Notes: generated from the sequence alone by a model not told the origin. A DNA stretch of 64,000 nucleotides from an uncultured Sphingomonadaceae bacterium (GCA_947258815.1 CAMYJW010000030.1:558001-622000), one strand, 5' to 3'; counted from the first letter of the stretch, positions 26,571 through 36,162 are shown. Numbers and translations: made by a program.

Positions 26571-27466
26571 GAATATCGCACTTTCACGTCGTTTCGTGCC
26601 TGTCCCGGCACGTCCACACGCGCGCGATAGATGCTGCCTGCCCTATCGCTGCCAGCATGCTCCGAGCCGGAAACGATATAGAAATCGCGCAAATCCGGCC
26701 CGCCAAAGCACATGCTCGTCACCATCGGTTCATCTGTTCTGAAATGGCCGACAGCCTTGCCAGACGGATCATAACCGGTGACGGTCCCGGTGTGGGGCAG
26801 CGCCACCCAGACAGTGCCCGCGCTATCCACCACCAATCCGTCCGGCATTGCCTCGCCGCTTTCGATAAACGCACGGCGCGGGCCAACATCGCCGTTTTCG
26901 AGCACGTCATAGGCATAGACCACATGCCGCATTGAGTCTGAATGGTAGAGCGTCTTGCCATCGGGAGAGAAACCCAGCCCGTTAGTCAGTTGCACATCAT
27001 CGGCAATCGCGCGGGCGCTGCCGTCCAGATCAATCACGAACAGGCTTCCCGTCTTCCCGCTTCGCGCCTCGGTTGCTACAAACGCCAGCGAGCCGACATA
27101 AATGCGCCCTGCCGCGTCCACCGTCATATCGTTGAAGCCAACGATATCGTTTTCGGGATCGTTATCGAGCAACACGATCGTGGGGCTTTCACCTTCAGCC
27201 ACATCGCGTTTAATCGCGATATTGCGCCCGCCGATCACAACTCCACCATCGCGATGCAAGGCAAGCCCGCCAATCCCGCGCCGGTGCAACACAACATCGC
27301 GCACGCTGCCATCGCCTTGCAGCGCCCTCACACCGCCCACCGTCGCATCGGCAAAAAGCAATCCGCGCGGCGTATCCCAAAGCGGGCCTTCCAGCGTTCC
27401 GTGGCCGGTGCTCAGTTTCTCAACTGGCGTGTGCATCGTGCTATCTCCGTTATCGTGTGCGGTCAT
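26564..27466 (-). CDS. SMP-30/gluconolactonase-family protein (lactonase)
   Basis: The 300-residue product has the six-bladed propeller pattern of SMP-30/gluconolactonases. It shows LEGPLWD with the first metal-ligand Glu near residue 27, NDMTVDAAGRIYVGS, TNGLGFSPDGKTLYHSDS with the metal-ligand Asn, and PDGLVVDSAGTVWVA with the metal-ligand Asp. The family hydrolyses lactones using one divalent metal ion. The start overlaps the SDR stop by four bases. In this cluster it could open lactones made by the Baeyer-Villiger enzyme. No signal peptide is seen, so it is probably cytoplasmic. Confidence 0.88.
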   Translation of the reverse strand: MTAHDNGDSTMHTPVEKLSTGHGTLEGPLWDTPRGLLFADATVGGVRALQGDGSVRDVVLHRRGIGGLALHRDGGVVIGGRNIAIKRDVAEGESPTIVLLDNDPENDIVGFNDMTVDAAGRIYVGSLAFVATEARSGKTGSLFVIDLDGSARAIADDVQLTNGLGFSPDGKTLYHSDSMRHVVYAYDVLENGDVGPRRAFIESGEAMPDGLVVDSAGTVWVALPHTGTVTGYDPSGKAVGHFRTDEPMVTSMCFGGPDLRDFYIVSGSEHAGSDRAGSIYRARVDVPGQARNDVKVRYSR

Positions 27467-28236
27467 CCGATCATGCTCGCGCCGCCTGATACGCTGATCA
27501 CCTGCCCGGTGATGTAAGCAGCCTCATCGCTTGCCAGAAACGCGACAATTCCGGCCACATCATCGGGCCTGCCCACCCGGCCCAGCGGAATGGAACGCGC
27601 AATTTTGCCCAGCAATGCACGGCCCGCTTCTTCTTCGTCCCCCGCCATCGCCGCTGCCATCATCGGCGTATCAGTCAGCCCCGGAGCGACCGAATTGAAG
27701 GTGATGCCATCGCGCGCAAATTCGCGCGCCAGCGTTTTGGCAAGCGCAATCATCCCGGCCTTTGCCGCGCAATAGACCGCCTGCCCGGAAGACCCGATCC
27801 GCGCGCCTTCGGACGATATCATGATGACCCGCCCTTCCCCGCGCTGCGCCATGCCTTTCAACACCGCGTGGGTGACATTAGCCGCGCCTTCCAGATTGAC
27901 GGCAACCGTCTTGCGCCGCTGCGCCGCATCCGTTTCCAGAAATGGCACGATGGCGCCGCCGCCCGCACAGTTCACAAGCGCATACGCCGGGCCAAGCGCG
28001 GCTTCGGCACGATCAACCGCGCGCACCACCACGTCATAATCGCAAATATCCGCGGCTTCGGCGTGCGCGGTTCCGCCTGCATCTGCAATAGCCTGTTCAA
28101 CGCGCTGGGCATTGGCCTCATCCGCATCAAGAATCGCAACATGCGCGCCTGCTTCAGCCAGACGCAGCGCGATCCCTTCGCCGATCCCGCTGGCGCCGCC
28201 GGTAACGATCGCCATTCTCCCGCTCAGCCCACGCAT
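27463..28236 (-). CDS. Short-chain dehydrogenase/reductase
   Basis: The 257-residue SDR has TGGASGIGEG for NAD(P) binding near the N-terminus, NCAGGG in place of the usual NNAG, the catalytic YCAAK (Tyr and Lys), and a final SGGASMIG. It would interconvert an alcohol and ketone. The ATG at 28236 has GGGGGGGAAG upstream; an alternative ATG at 28257 would overlap the thiolase-fusion stop (ATGA) and add seven residues. It is coupled to the SMP-30 gene downstream. By position it is one candidate for the LvaD-like ketone reductase step. Confidence 0.9.
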   Translation of the reverse strand: MRGLSGRMAIVTGGASGIGEGIALRLAEAGAHVAILDADEANAQRVEQAIADAGGTAHAEAADICDYDVVVRAVDRAEAALGPAYALVNCAGGGAIVPFLETDAAQRRKTVAVNLEGAANVTHAVLKGMAQRGEGRVIMISSEGARIGSSGQAVYCAAKAGMIALAKTLAREFARDGITFNSVAPGLTDTPMMAAAMAGDEEEAGRALLGKIARSIPLGRVGRPDDVAGIVAFLASDEAAYITGQVISVSGGASMIG

Positions 28237-28253
28237 ATCGGCTTCCCCCCCCG

Positions 28254-29888
28254 TCATGCGCGCAACACCATGCAACCGGCGGGAATGCCGCCACCAATGG
28301 AAACAACCGCGGTTTTCGCGCCGATCACCTGCCGTTCGCCCGCCGTACCGCGCAGTTGCAATGCAGCTTCAAACAGATTGCCATAGCCGTTGGTCCGCCC
28401 GGCAGAGAGGTGCCCGCCATGGGGGTTGAGAGGAAGTTCGCCTTCACGGCTGATCCGCTGGCCATCACCGATAAAATCCGCAGCCCCGCCAACATCGCAT
28501 AGCCCAAGCCCTTCAAGCCAAGAGACGACATTGAACGTGAAGCCATCATAAAGCAGCGCAACATCGACATCGCCGGGCGTCAGATCCGTGCGGCTCCACA
28601 AATGCGCCGCAGGGCCAAACACGTTGGACTGATGCGATATCGTGCCCTGATCCCACGATTGCGCCTCGGTCATCTGCTGGCCGACGGCTTCCACCCACAC
28701 CGGCGATTGCCGCAAATCGGGGGCGACATCGGCCGCTGAAATAACAAACGCCACGGCCCCGTCACACGGAACATCGCAATCAAAAAGGCCAAAAGGCGAT
28801 GCGATCATCCGCGCACCAAGATAGTCTTCCATGGTCATCGGATTGGTATAGATCGCATCGGGATTGGCGGCGGCATTGCGCCGTGCATTGATCGCAATGC
28901 GGCCCAGCATCTCGCGGCTTGCGCCAAAACGCGCCAGATAATGCGCGGCGTAAAGCGCAATCCAGTTTGCCGGGGAAGCCGCGCCGAACGGCAGTTGCCA
29001 GGCCATTTCGCCCGTTGCGCGCGCATCCGCGCCGCTCCGGCTGACAGCCGGCCGAACCGCTTCGGCAAAGCTGGTGAAGCACAGCACATTGCGGCAAATC
29101 CCGGCAGCCACGGCCAGCATCGCGGTGATGATCGTTCCGGCCTGCCCCGGCGTTTCCTGCGCCCCGCAATGCCATACCGGGTTCAGCTGCATCACCCGTT
29201 CAAGCGAGCGCGCACCGCCGGTTGAAATGCCGGGAAGCCCGCTCGATCCCGGATAAGCGCACAGCCCGTCAATATCGCCGCGCTCCAGCCCGGCATCTGC
29301 CAGCGCCGCGTTGCAGGCTTCAACGCTCAGCACCAGCGGATCAGCGCCCAGCCGCCGCCCGATGCGCGACATGCCGATCCCGGTCAGCGCGACTTTGTCT
29401 TCAAACTTCGTGCCGCGAGCAGGCGGCGGCGCAACCGCGCGCGTATCGGGCAACGGCACCAGAGCGGAAATATCGTGCCTGATCGCCGGGCGCACCGGCG
29501 CAAACTGCGGAATCCGCACGTCTTCGCGCTGTATAAAGCGGGCTTCCACTTCAATGCCTTCGATCAGCTCATCCGGCTCAAAATCAATGAGATTGCTGGT
29601 GAGGCGCACATGCGGGGCATCGGCCAGCGCCAGATAGGCCAGCATATAAGGCGGTTCATGGCCGGGCAGCCATGGCTGATGGTTTTCCGAAATCGCAATC
29701 GCAATCGCCCGCCCCGACACGGCCACATCATCAAGCGCGGCATTCTGGCAATCGGGGCACAAGGCCAGCGAAGGATGGACATGGCGCTTGCAAGGCGCGC
29801 ACCATCCGATCCGAAGCTCGCCCCGCTCGCCGCCTTTCCAGAAAAAGCCGCCAACATCATCAGGATCGGGAAGCGTGTGGCCGCTCAT
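28254..29888 (-). CDS. DUF35 (zinc ribbon/OB-fold)-thiolase fusion protein
   Basis: The 544-residue protein joins two parts usually encoded apart. Residues about 15-135 form a DUF35 domain with a zinc ribbon (Cys30, Cys33, Cys44, Cys47) and an OB-fold. Residues about 160-544 form an SCP2/thiolase-like domain (VALTGIGMSRIGRR, PFGLFDCDVPCDGAVAF, NPHGGHLSAGR). The standard thiolase GHP motif is not present. In actinobacterial steroid catabolism a thiolase-like Ltp2 with a DUF35 partner (ChsH2) is a retro-aldolase, not a thiolase. The same chemistry is inferred as possible here. It lies among SDR and lactonase genes in one run. Confidence 0.82.
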   Translation of the reverse strand: MSGHTLPDPDDVGGFFWKGGERGELRIGWCAPCKRHVHPSLALCPDCQNAALDDVAVSGRAIAIAISENHQPWLPGHEPPYMLAYLALADAPHVRLTSNLIDFEPDELIEGIEVEARFIQREDVRIPQFAPVRPAIRHDISALVPLPDTRAVAPPPARGTKFEDKVALTGIGMSRIGRRLGADPLVLSVEACNAALADAGLERGDIDGLCAYPGSSGLPGISTGGARSLERVMQLNPVWHCGAQETPGQAGTIITAMLAVAAGICRNVLCFTSFAEAVRPAVSRSGADARATGEMAWQLPFGAASPANWIALYAAHYLARFGASREMLGRIAINARRNAAANPDAIYTNPMTMEDYLGARMIASPFGLFDCDVPCDGAVAFVISAADVAPDLRQSPVWVEAVGQQMTEAQSWDQGTISHQSNVFGPAAHLWSRTDLTPGDVDVALLYDGFTFNVVSWLEGLGLCDVGGAADFIGDGQRISREGELPLNPHGGHLSAGRTNGYGNLFEAALQLRGTAGERQVIGAKTAVVSIGGGIPAGCMVLRA

Positions 29889-29897
29889 CTTGCGACC

Positions 29898-30779
29898 TTA
29901 CCAGCTTGCTGCCGGAACCGAGACACGCTCAACATAAAGCACCGCTTCGGCGTTGCGGGTGCGCGCATCCTGATCATAGTCAGGCGCGGTGCACAGCAGC
30001 AGGGAATGCCCATCCGGGCCGCCCAGCGCGCACGAATAAATCCCGTAATTTTCCGGCGTTTTCAGTTCTTCGAGAATCTCGCCGCCATCGGCAACGCGGC
30101 ACACGCGATTGAACAACGCATCGGCCACCCAGACACAACCTTGCGCATCCACCGCGCAGCCATCCGGGCCGAATGTACCTTTCACATAGTCTTCGGTTGA
30201 TTCCCACGAAGGCGGCGGGCCGAACTTTGCAAATATGCGCCGGTCTGAAAGCGAGCCATCCTCACCGATGGTGAAAGCAGACATGCGATCGCCGAAGGTT
30301 TCGGCAACGACCAGCGTCTTGCCATCGGGCAGGATCACCATACCATTGGGAAACAGCAGATCGCTGGCCACTTTCGACACCGTGCCATCGGGCGCGGCGC
30401 AGACCAGATCGGCGGGCGTGGGCTTTTCCCCTTCCCACATATTGAAACCCAGATTGCTGACATAGGCATAGCCACGTGCGTCCACCACCATGTCGTTGGT
30501 CCAGAACCCGACATGGCCGTTAAAATCGGCATGAACGCTTTTGCTTCCGTCCGGTTCGATCCGCAGGATCTGCATGTCCTGCATCGACACCACCAGCAGC
30601 CTGCCATCGGGCAGCCAGCCCAGCCCGGAAGGCTGATTGTCAAACGTCGCCACGACTTGCGATGTGCCGTCCGGCGCAATGCGCCTTACGTGCTTTGCGT
30701 AAAGATCAGAGACCCACCAGTGGCCATCATGCCAGCGCGCGCCTTCAAAGAAGTGCCCGTCATCAACCAGTTTTTCCAA
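29898..30779 (-). CDS. SMP-30/gluconolactonase-family protein (lactonase)
   Basis: A second six-bladed propeller lactonase of 293 residues. It shows FFEGARWHDGHWWVSDL with the first metal Glu, VVDARGYAYVSN, LFPNGMVILPDGKTLVVAE with the metal Asn, and GPDGCAVDAQGCVWVAD with the metal Asp. All expected metal ligands appear present. A TTG at 30779 is preferred because AGGAGAGG precedes it by a few bases; the seven-residue longer reading also begins at TTG but lacks such a site. It lies between the thiolase fusion and an aldehyde dehydrogenase. Confidence 0.87.
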   Translation of the reverse strand: MEKLVDDGHFFEGARWHDGHWWVSDLYAKHVRRIAPDGTSQVVATFDNQPSGLGWLPDGRLLVVSMQDMQILRIEPDGSKSVHADFNGHVGFWTNDMVVDARGYAYVSNLGFNMWEGEKPTPADLVCAAPDGTVSKVASDLLFPNGMVILPDGKTLVVAETFGDRMSAFTIGEDGSLSDRRIFAKFGPPPSWESTEDYVKGTFGPDGCAVDAQGCVWVADALFNRVCRVADGGEILEELKTPENYGIYSCALGGPDGHSLLLCTAPDYDQDARTRNAEAVLYVERVSVPAASW

Positions 30780-30808
30780 AAGACCTCTCCTAACCTTCAA
30801 ACTCTGGG

Positions 30809-32248
30809 CTATTTTGCGGGCTTGGGCAGCGCAACGCTGATCGTTTGCAGCTCGCTATAACTATCCAGCCCGATCTGTCCGTTGGCGCGGCCAATCCCGC
30901 TCAGTTTCATGCCGCCGCACGGGACATTGGGCAGCACGATGCCATGCTGGTTCACCCATGCGCTTCCGCTTTCAAGCTGTGAGGCCACTTCGATCCCCGC
31001 ATCGATATCGCTGGTCCAGACCGAACCGCCCAATCCATATTCGCTGGCATTCGCTGCCGCGATCGCATCAGCAACGTTCGCATATCGAATGATCGGAAGC
31101 ACCGGGCCGAACTGTTCCTCAACGATGATCGGCGCGTCATCAGTCAATTCGGTCAGCAATGTGGGCGGATAGAAATAGCCACTGCTTTCCAGCGGCGCGC
31201 CGCCTGTCACCGCCACAGCGCCGCGCGCAACAGAGCGTTCGACAATGTCTTTCACCCGGTCAAACTGAGGGCGGTTGGAAACCGGGCCCATGGTCGTGGC
31301 CGGATCGAACGGATCGCCCAGAACGTTTGCTTCGGCCAGCGTCTTCAGCTCGGCGACCAGCGCATCGTGGATGGCATCGTGCACATAAAGCCGCTTGATC
31401 GCGACACAGATCTGACCGCTGCGGAAAAACGCGCCCATAAACAGCTTGCGCGCAACACTTTTAACATCGGCATCGGGCAAAACGATGGCCGCATCGTTTC
31501 CACCCAGTTCAAGCGAGAGCCGCTTCAGCCCCGGCGCAGACGCCGCCATAATCGCCTGACCCGCCGCGATGCTGCCGGTAAAGGAAATCATCTTCACCCG
31601 TTCGTGCGCAACCAGCGCCTGCCCCAGCGCATCGGGTCCGGGCAGGATGCTGAGTACGCCTTGAGGGAAAACATCAGCCAGCAAGGCGCCAAGCGTCAAC
31701 ACAGTCAGCGGCGCATAAAGCGATGGCTTGATCACCACGGTGTTGCCCGCGCCGATGGCCGTTGCCAGCTTTTCCGATGCCACAAGCAAAGGCGCATTCC
31801 ATGGCAGGATCGCGCCGGTTATGCCAATCGCCGTGCGCCGCACAAACGTGCGCTGCCGATCGTTATCGGCGATCACATCAACTTTGGGTTTGTCCTTTGC
31901 GCGATACCCCAGAAAGGCTGCCGCGCCGCCAACTTCCATCTGCGCCAGTTTGATCGGCAAGCCAATCTCACGGCTGAGCGTCGTCGCCAGCAAATCGGCA
32001 TTCGCGCTGACGATTTCGGCCGCGCGCATCAACGCCTTTTGCCGACCTTCCAGATCGCGTGCCCAGTCCGCCGCCGCCGCATGCGCCATGGCCACGGCCT
32101 CTTCCAGATCGGCCTGTGTGGCCAGCGGAACATCGGCCAGCTTTTCGCCCGTCGCCGGATTGGTAACTTCAGCAAATTCCCCGCCCGCGCGCGGTTTGCC
32201 GCCAATCAACAGCTGAAATTCCTGTGCAATTTCGGTTGGTGCTGTCAT
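30809..32248 (-). CDS. NAD(P)-dependent aldehyde dehydrogenase
   Basis: The 479-residue enzyme oxidises an aldehyde to an acid. It has LPWNAPLL in the cofactor-binding region, SFTGSIAAGQAI, the general-base Glu in LELGGNDAAIVL, and the catalytic Cys in SGQICVAIKR. The ATG at 32248 lies just after the stop of the small helical protein gene and has GGAAA nine bases upstream. A much longer open frame covers the upstream gene and was rejected. The substrate is unknown. Confidence 0.92.
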   Translation of the reverse strand: MTAPTEIAQEFQLLIGGKPRAGGEFAEVTNPATGEKLADVPLATQADLEEAVAMAHAAAADWARDLEGRQKALMRAAEIVSANADLLATTLSREIGLPIKLAQMEVGGAAAFLGYRAKDKPKVDVIADNDRQRTFVRRTAIGITGAILPWNAPLLVASEKLATAIGAGNTVVIKPSLYAPLTVLTLGALLADVFPQGVLSILPGPDALGQALVAHERVKMISFTGSIAAGQAIMAASAPGLKRLSLELGGNDAAIVLPDADVKSVARKLFMGAFFRSGQICVAIKRLYVHDAIHDALVAELKTLAEANVLGDPFDPATTMGPVSNRPQFDRVKDIVERSVARGAVAVTGGAPLESSGYFYPPTLLTELTDDAPIIVEEQFGPVLPIIRYANVADAIAAANASEYGLGGSVWTSDIDAGIEVASQLESGSAWVNQHGIVLPNVPCGGMKLSGIGRANGQIGLDSYSELQTISVALPKPAK

Positions 32249-32249
32249 T

Positions 32250-32732
32250 TCAGCTGTTTCCATTTGGCCAGGTGCCGCGCAGCACATCGGAGACAAGCGT
32301 GTCTGGCGGAAACACCGATTGCCATTCAAACCGGCTTCCGGCCTGCTTGCGCAGCGTGGTAAAAATGCGGACAAGCGCGGCATTGCCCGCGCCATCGCCG
32401 CGTTGTTGCAGCAGCAGAACCAGATCGCCAAGGTCCTGCTGTAAAGCCATGTGTTGCTCTTTGAGCGCGCTCAGGCTTTGTGGCTGACCGACATTGCCAA
32501 CCTGCGCCGCACTCTGTCCCAAGGCATCACGCGCGCTTTGCACCAGATCGCGCAATTCATCGCATTCGCGCATCAACAACGGAAATGCCGCATCGAGCTG
32601 TTCGCGCGCATCGCCAAGGCTTTTGGCCGCCGCACGAACTTCGCTGCGCAGCGCGGCGGGCACTTGATCGGCGACCGAAGACTTGAGAAACTTCTCGATC
32701 AGAACCAGCATGTCGAGCGCATCCGGGCTCAT
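32250..32732 (-). CDS. Small helical protein, predicted kinase partner (LvaB-like position)
   Basis: The 160-residue protein is predicted mostly helical (MLVLIEKFLKSSV, LRSEVRAAAKSLGDAREQLD, then Gln/Leu-rich helices). It is coupled by a four-base overlap to the kinase gene upstream. In Pseudomonas levulinate catabolism the small protein LvaB is needed for kinase LvaA activity; the gene order here (kinase then small protein) matches that arrangement. Similarity to LvaB/DUF6285 is suggested by the N-terminal pattern but not proven. A second helical partner follows the other kinase at 38463-38984. Confidence 0.7.
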   Translation of the reverse strand: MSPDALDMLVLIEKFLKSSVADQVPAALRSEVRAAAKSLGDAREQLDAAFPLLMRECDELRDLVQSARDALGQSAAQVGNVGQPQSLSALKEQHMALQQDLGDLVLLLQQRGDGAGNAALVRIFTTLRKQAGSRFEWQSVFPPDTLVSDVLRGTWPNGNS

Positions 32733-33772
32733 GCCGCGCGCTTCCCGGCGATTGCCGAAAGATAGTCCGCCATTGCCGCTTCAAGATAGCCGGACCCACG
32801 GCTCAGCAGCGCATGACTGGGGCCAAGATCGCTTTCATTCTGCACCGTGCCGCTGCCGCTGCGTAAAATTCCGCACAATTTAACGAGCGCATAAAGCTGC
32901 CAGTAGAACAATCGCTCACGGTCCACCGCCGCGCCCGAAGCGCGCTCATAGGCGGCAAGATAGTCTTGCGGGGAAAGCAGCCCGCACACGATATCATCGC
33001 GCGTGGTCCACAGCATGGTCCAGGCCAGATCCTCAACCGGATCGCCAATATGCGCCAGCTCCCAGTCCAGAATGACCGGCGCTCCGGCCTCGCTCCACAA
33101 GATGTTGTTCGCCTTGAAATCGCCGTGAACGATACAGGGGCGATCAAGCGCGGGAATGTTGGCTTCCAGCCAGGATATCGCCGCGCGCAGCAACGGGCTG
33201 GCAACTTTGCCCGGTTCCAGCAGCGGGCTGGTCCAGCGTTGCACTTCCTGCGACACTCCGCCTTTCGCGAAAATACCATCGGGGCAGCGCGATATGTCCA
33301 GCGCGTGAACCCGCGCCTGAAGCCCGGCAAGCTGCCCACCAATTTCGGCACGCTCGGCCCCCGCCTTTTCAGCCGCGAGCGCCTTGCGCAGATCGGTTCC
33401 GATGATCCGTTCGGCAATCACGAACGGCATTGCAAGCGCGCCGCCATCCGGCTCACACAACAACGGGCGGGCAACCGGCAGCGCTTCATCGTGGAGCCAC
33501 CGCAGCAGCGCAAATTCCGCCTGCGGCGTCATATCAAGCGAGGCGTGCGCGAGATTGCGCCGCAGGATCAGCGGCTGGTTCTGGCGCGTATCGGCAGTGC
33601 CCTTCTCAAGATCGCCATATTCAAGATCGAACGCCCAGGTATCGTGAGTCGATCCGCCCGTCAGGCGGCGCAATCCCGAAACATGCGGCGCGTGATAGCC
33701 ATTGTCGGCCAGGCAGGAGGTGAGCTGCGCGCCCAGTTCCTCCTCGCCCGAACCAACGAGCGCATCATTCAT
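32729..33772 (-). CDS. Aminoglycoside-phosphotransferase-fold kinase (LvaA/ACAD10-11 kinase-like)
   Basis: The 347-residue protein has the APH kinase fold: LTGGSTHDTW in the N-lobe, a catalytic loop HGDFKANN (His216, Asp218, Asn223) and the metal-binding DWELAHIGDPVEDLAW. ACAD10/11 kinase domains and bacterial LvaA share this DWE..IGDP pattern and phosphorylate hydroxyacyl-CoA. Antibiotic resistance is unlikely given the catabolic setting. ATG 33772 overlaps the upstream gene stop (ATGA); a 30-residue longer frame was rejected. Both neighbours are translationally coupled, so the three products probably act together. Confidence 0.88.
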   Translation of the reverse strand: MNDALVGSGEEELGAQLTSCLADNGYHAPHVSGLRRLTGGSTHDTWAFDLEYGDLEKGTADTRQNQPLILRRNLAHASLDMTPQAEFALLRWLHDEALPVARPLLCEPDGGALAMPFVIAERIIGTDLRKALAAEKAGAERAEIGGQLAGLQARVHALDISRCPDGIFAKGGVSQEVQRWTSPLLEPGKVASPLLRAAISWLEANIPALDRPCIVHGDFKANNILWSEAGAPVILDWELAHIGDPVEDLAWTMLWTTRDDIVCGLLSPQDYLAAYERASGAAVDRERLFYWQLYALVKLCGILRSGSGTVQNESDLGPSHALLSRGSGYLEAAMADYLSAIAGKRAA

Positions 33773-34878
33773 GAATCGAACCCGTAACGCGGAAACGCTC
33801 CATATACCTGCGTTTCGAAGGTGCCATAGCCAACCTTGCTGTTGTCCATTTCCATCCGGCACAGAACATGGGTCGGCCCGATCAGCGCGGTCACATCGTT
33901 ATCGGTAAGGTCGAAACGCACCGTGTCTTCCCAGTGTTCGCCCATATATTTGCCATGACGCCAGGGATCGGGGCCGCCATAACCAGTGCCCGCGCGCAGA
34001 TACGTGCGGCGCATGGGATAGAGCGTTACTGTGCGGCGCTCACCATCGCTGTCAATAAAGCTGACTTTCGATCCGGCCTGCATTTCGCGTGTTTCCTTGT
34101 CGAAAATCAGGTCGTGCTCGGCCCCGCTCAGATCCTCGACCTCTCCGCCCTGATCGAACGATGAGATTTTGCGGACATGGCAGATTTCTCGCTCACCCGA
34201 TGCATATTCAGACAGGCTGTAATGGATCGTATAATCGTCAAACTGCATCGGTGACCAGATCCACAGCGGCGTGCGCGCTTCGTTGAGCTTTTTGGCTTGC
34301 AAAATGCCTTTTGGCTCACGCTCAAACCCGATGGAACGCACACCCCAGGCATGATCGCGCGCGCCAAGCGACGTCACGCCATCCAGATCAAAGCGGGTGC
34401 CATCCACTTCGATATAGCCTTCCCATGTGCCCGACTGGATGAAACGGATGCCCTGTTCGATCATCCGGCCTTCGCGGCGCTGGAACAACGGCGGTTCTTC
34501 AAAGGCAGGCGCAGCGCCTTCCCAAAGCAGATTGAAGCGAATTGCGTGCTTATCCGATTCCGATTTCACCCGGATACGGCGCAGGCCTTCGATCACGTTG
34601 AGATCAATCGGCCCCACGCCCATGGTGTCCATCCGGTTGGTTCCCAGTTCGCGCGATCCGCGCGTGGTCACCTGCGTATCGCCAATGGAAATAGACGCGA
34701 ACGCATCGATCACGCCAAGGTTGGGATAACAGCCCATTCCCAGCATGAAAAACATCGTTTCATCGCTGTTGTGGCCGGTGAAGAAATAGCGATCATAATA
34801 GCGCCGGTCACTGCTGCCGGCGAACCGCATCGGTTCGAACGTCTGATGGATCAAATAATCGTCGGCTTCACTGAGCAC
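33769..34878 (-). CDS. Uncharacterised lipocalin/CrtC-like protein, paralogue A
   Basis: The 369-residue protein matches no family that can be named with certainty (possibly Pfam DUF7064/DUF7065). It contains ARDHAWGVR with Trp178, aligned with MDKSWGPR and MDHSWGPR in two other proteins of this window at almost the same position. CrtC/AttH-type lipocalin-fold hydratases carry a similar DHxWG-type motif, so a hydratase, isomerase or ligand-binding role is conceivable. A GTG start with GGGAG nine bases upstream is used. No signal peptide is seen. The stop overlaps the kinase start, tying it to the phosphotransferase module. Confidence 0.75.
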   Translation of the reverse strand: MLSEADDYLIHQTFEPMRFAGSSDRRYYDRYFFTGHNSDETMFFMLGMGCYPNLGVIDAFASISIGDTQVTTRGSRELGTNRMDTMGVGPIDLNVIEGLRRIRVKSESDKHAIRFNLLWEGAAPAFEEPPLFQRREGRMIEQGIRFIQSGTWEGYIEVDGTRFDLDGVTSLGARDHAWGVRSIGFEREPKGILQAKKLNEARTPLWIWSPMQFDDYTIHYSLSEYASGEREICHVRKISSFDQGGEVEDLSGAEHDLIFDKETREMQAGSKVSFIDSDGERRTVTLYPMRRTYLRAGTGYGGPDPWRHGKYMGEHWEDTVRFDLTDNDVTALIGPTHVLCRMEMDNSKVGYGTFETQVYGAFPRYGFDS

Positions 34879-34985
34879 GCAAGTTTCTCCCGCTGGACAT
34901 CAATTGTATTTGAAGTTCTGTATCAAGTTCCATTCAAAGCCCCGGCGTCGCGAAACGTCGGGGCTTTGATGGTATCGTCGCCAAA

Positions 34986-36083
34986 TCAGGCGTCGACGGT
35001 TTCCTGTTCTTCAACAGGCGTCCACGTCTTGAGCTCGGGAATTACCGTTTTCGAAAGCAGATCGACGCTTTTCTGAACCTGATCATAAGGCATCCCGCCA
35101 AAGCTGCAGATACTGATCCATTCATAATCGCCGATCACAGCGCGGCGGCCATCCAGCTTGTCGAGGATCGCTTGCGGTGTGCCCCAGGCCTGATGCGAGA
35201 TATAATCATCGACCGCGCCTTCCAGGCCCAATTCATTCAGGAACTTGGCGGATTCGCCGTAGGCTTCATAGCCCTTCAGTTCCTTGTGATAATCTTCCAT
35301 GAATTCATAGTGTTGCAGGATCGAAATGTATTTCGCGGAAAGATACTTGCGCACCACTTCCTCTGCATGCCCCATGTCTTCGCTGCAGAAACAGTCATCC
35401 ACCAGCAGCGGCGGCGGCGCCGGACGATTGTGATGGCCCTGGAACGCATTGCGGAAAATCTCGATGTTCGGCAGCAGTTTTTCCATCTCGAACTGCACGA
35501 AGCTCATCATCCGGGTGTCATGTTCGGCGATGGCTTCAGCCGATCCGGGGGACATCGCAACGCAATAAGTCCGGTCTTTCATGTTCTTTTCAAGACGTGG
35601 GCGAATTTCAGTGCGCACCTGCGGGAAATGCGGCCCTTTGCTTTCGATAAAGCCGGTATCGAACGATTCGATCAGCATTTTTGCCATCTCATCGAAACGG
35701 CCGCGCGATTCGTCGATCGAAACGCCAAACGTTTCAAACTCGCGGCGTGCAAGGCCGCGGCCGAAACCGACAACATAACGCCCACCTGAAAGCGCATCGA
35801 GCAGCGCAATTCGTTCGGCAAGCCGGATGGGCTGTTCCCACCATGGCAGAATAATCGCGGCGCTTCCCAGCTTGATAGTGCTGGTGCGGGCGGCAAGATA
35901 TGTCAGGATCTGGAGGTTATCGACCGAGATCGAATAGTCTTCGAAGTGATGCTCGGGACACCAGATCGCATCATAGCCCCAGCCTTCCGCCATTTCGGCA
36001 ATCCGCATTTCTTCACGGAACATCTGGGCGTCCGACATGCCTTCATGCATGCTCGCCAGCATCAACATATACCCTACACGCAT
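34986..36083 (-). CDS. Luciferase-like (LLM) flavin-dependent monooxygenase
   Basis: The 365-residue protein has the bacterial luciferase-like TIM barrel: WGYDAIWCPEHHF near residue 36, LGSAAIILPWWEQPIRLAERIALLDALSGGRYVVGFGRG, and a C-terminal conserved region. Such enzymes use reduced FMN supplied by a separate reductase, none of which is evident in the window. ATG 36083 is chosen because GGAG and GAGG lie just upstream; the longer frame adds seven poorly conserved residues. Substrate unknown; a second LLM enzyme at 50839 is more LimB-like. Confidence 0.9.
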   Translation of the reverse strand: MRVGYMLMLASMHEGMSDAQMFREEMRIAEMAEGWGYDAIWCPEHHFEDYSISVDNLQILTYLAARTSTIKLGSAAIILPWWEQPIRLAERIALLDALSGGRYVVGFGRGLARREFETFGVSIDESRGRFDEMAKMLIESFDTGFIESKGPHFPQVRTEIRPRLEKNMKDRTYCVAMSPGSAEAIAEHDTRMMSFVQFEMEKLLPNIEIFRNAFQGHHNRPAPPPLLVDDCFCSEDMGHAEEVVRKYLSAKYISILQHYEFMEDYHKELKGYEAYGESAKFLNELGLEGAVDDYISHQAWGTPQAILDKLDGRRAVIGDYEWISICSFGGMPYDQVQKSVDLLSKTVIPELKTWTPVEEQETVDA

Positions 36084-36162
36084 ATCCTCACTCCATCCTT
36101 TCATTTGGCGCTGGCTTTGCAGGTGAATGCAGATGAGCAGACACCCCCAGTCGCGATGATTC

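Noticed and set aside
32729..33772. Aminoglycoside resistance phosphotransferase
   Set aside because: Same fold, but the DWELAHIGDP motif, linked small protein and catabolic setting fit the hydroxyacyl-CoA kinase group better.
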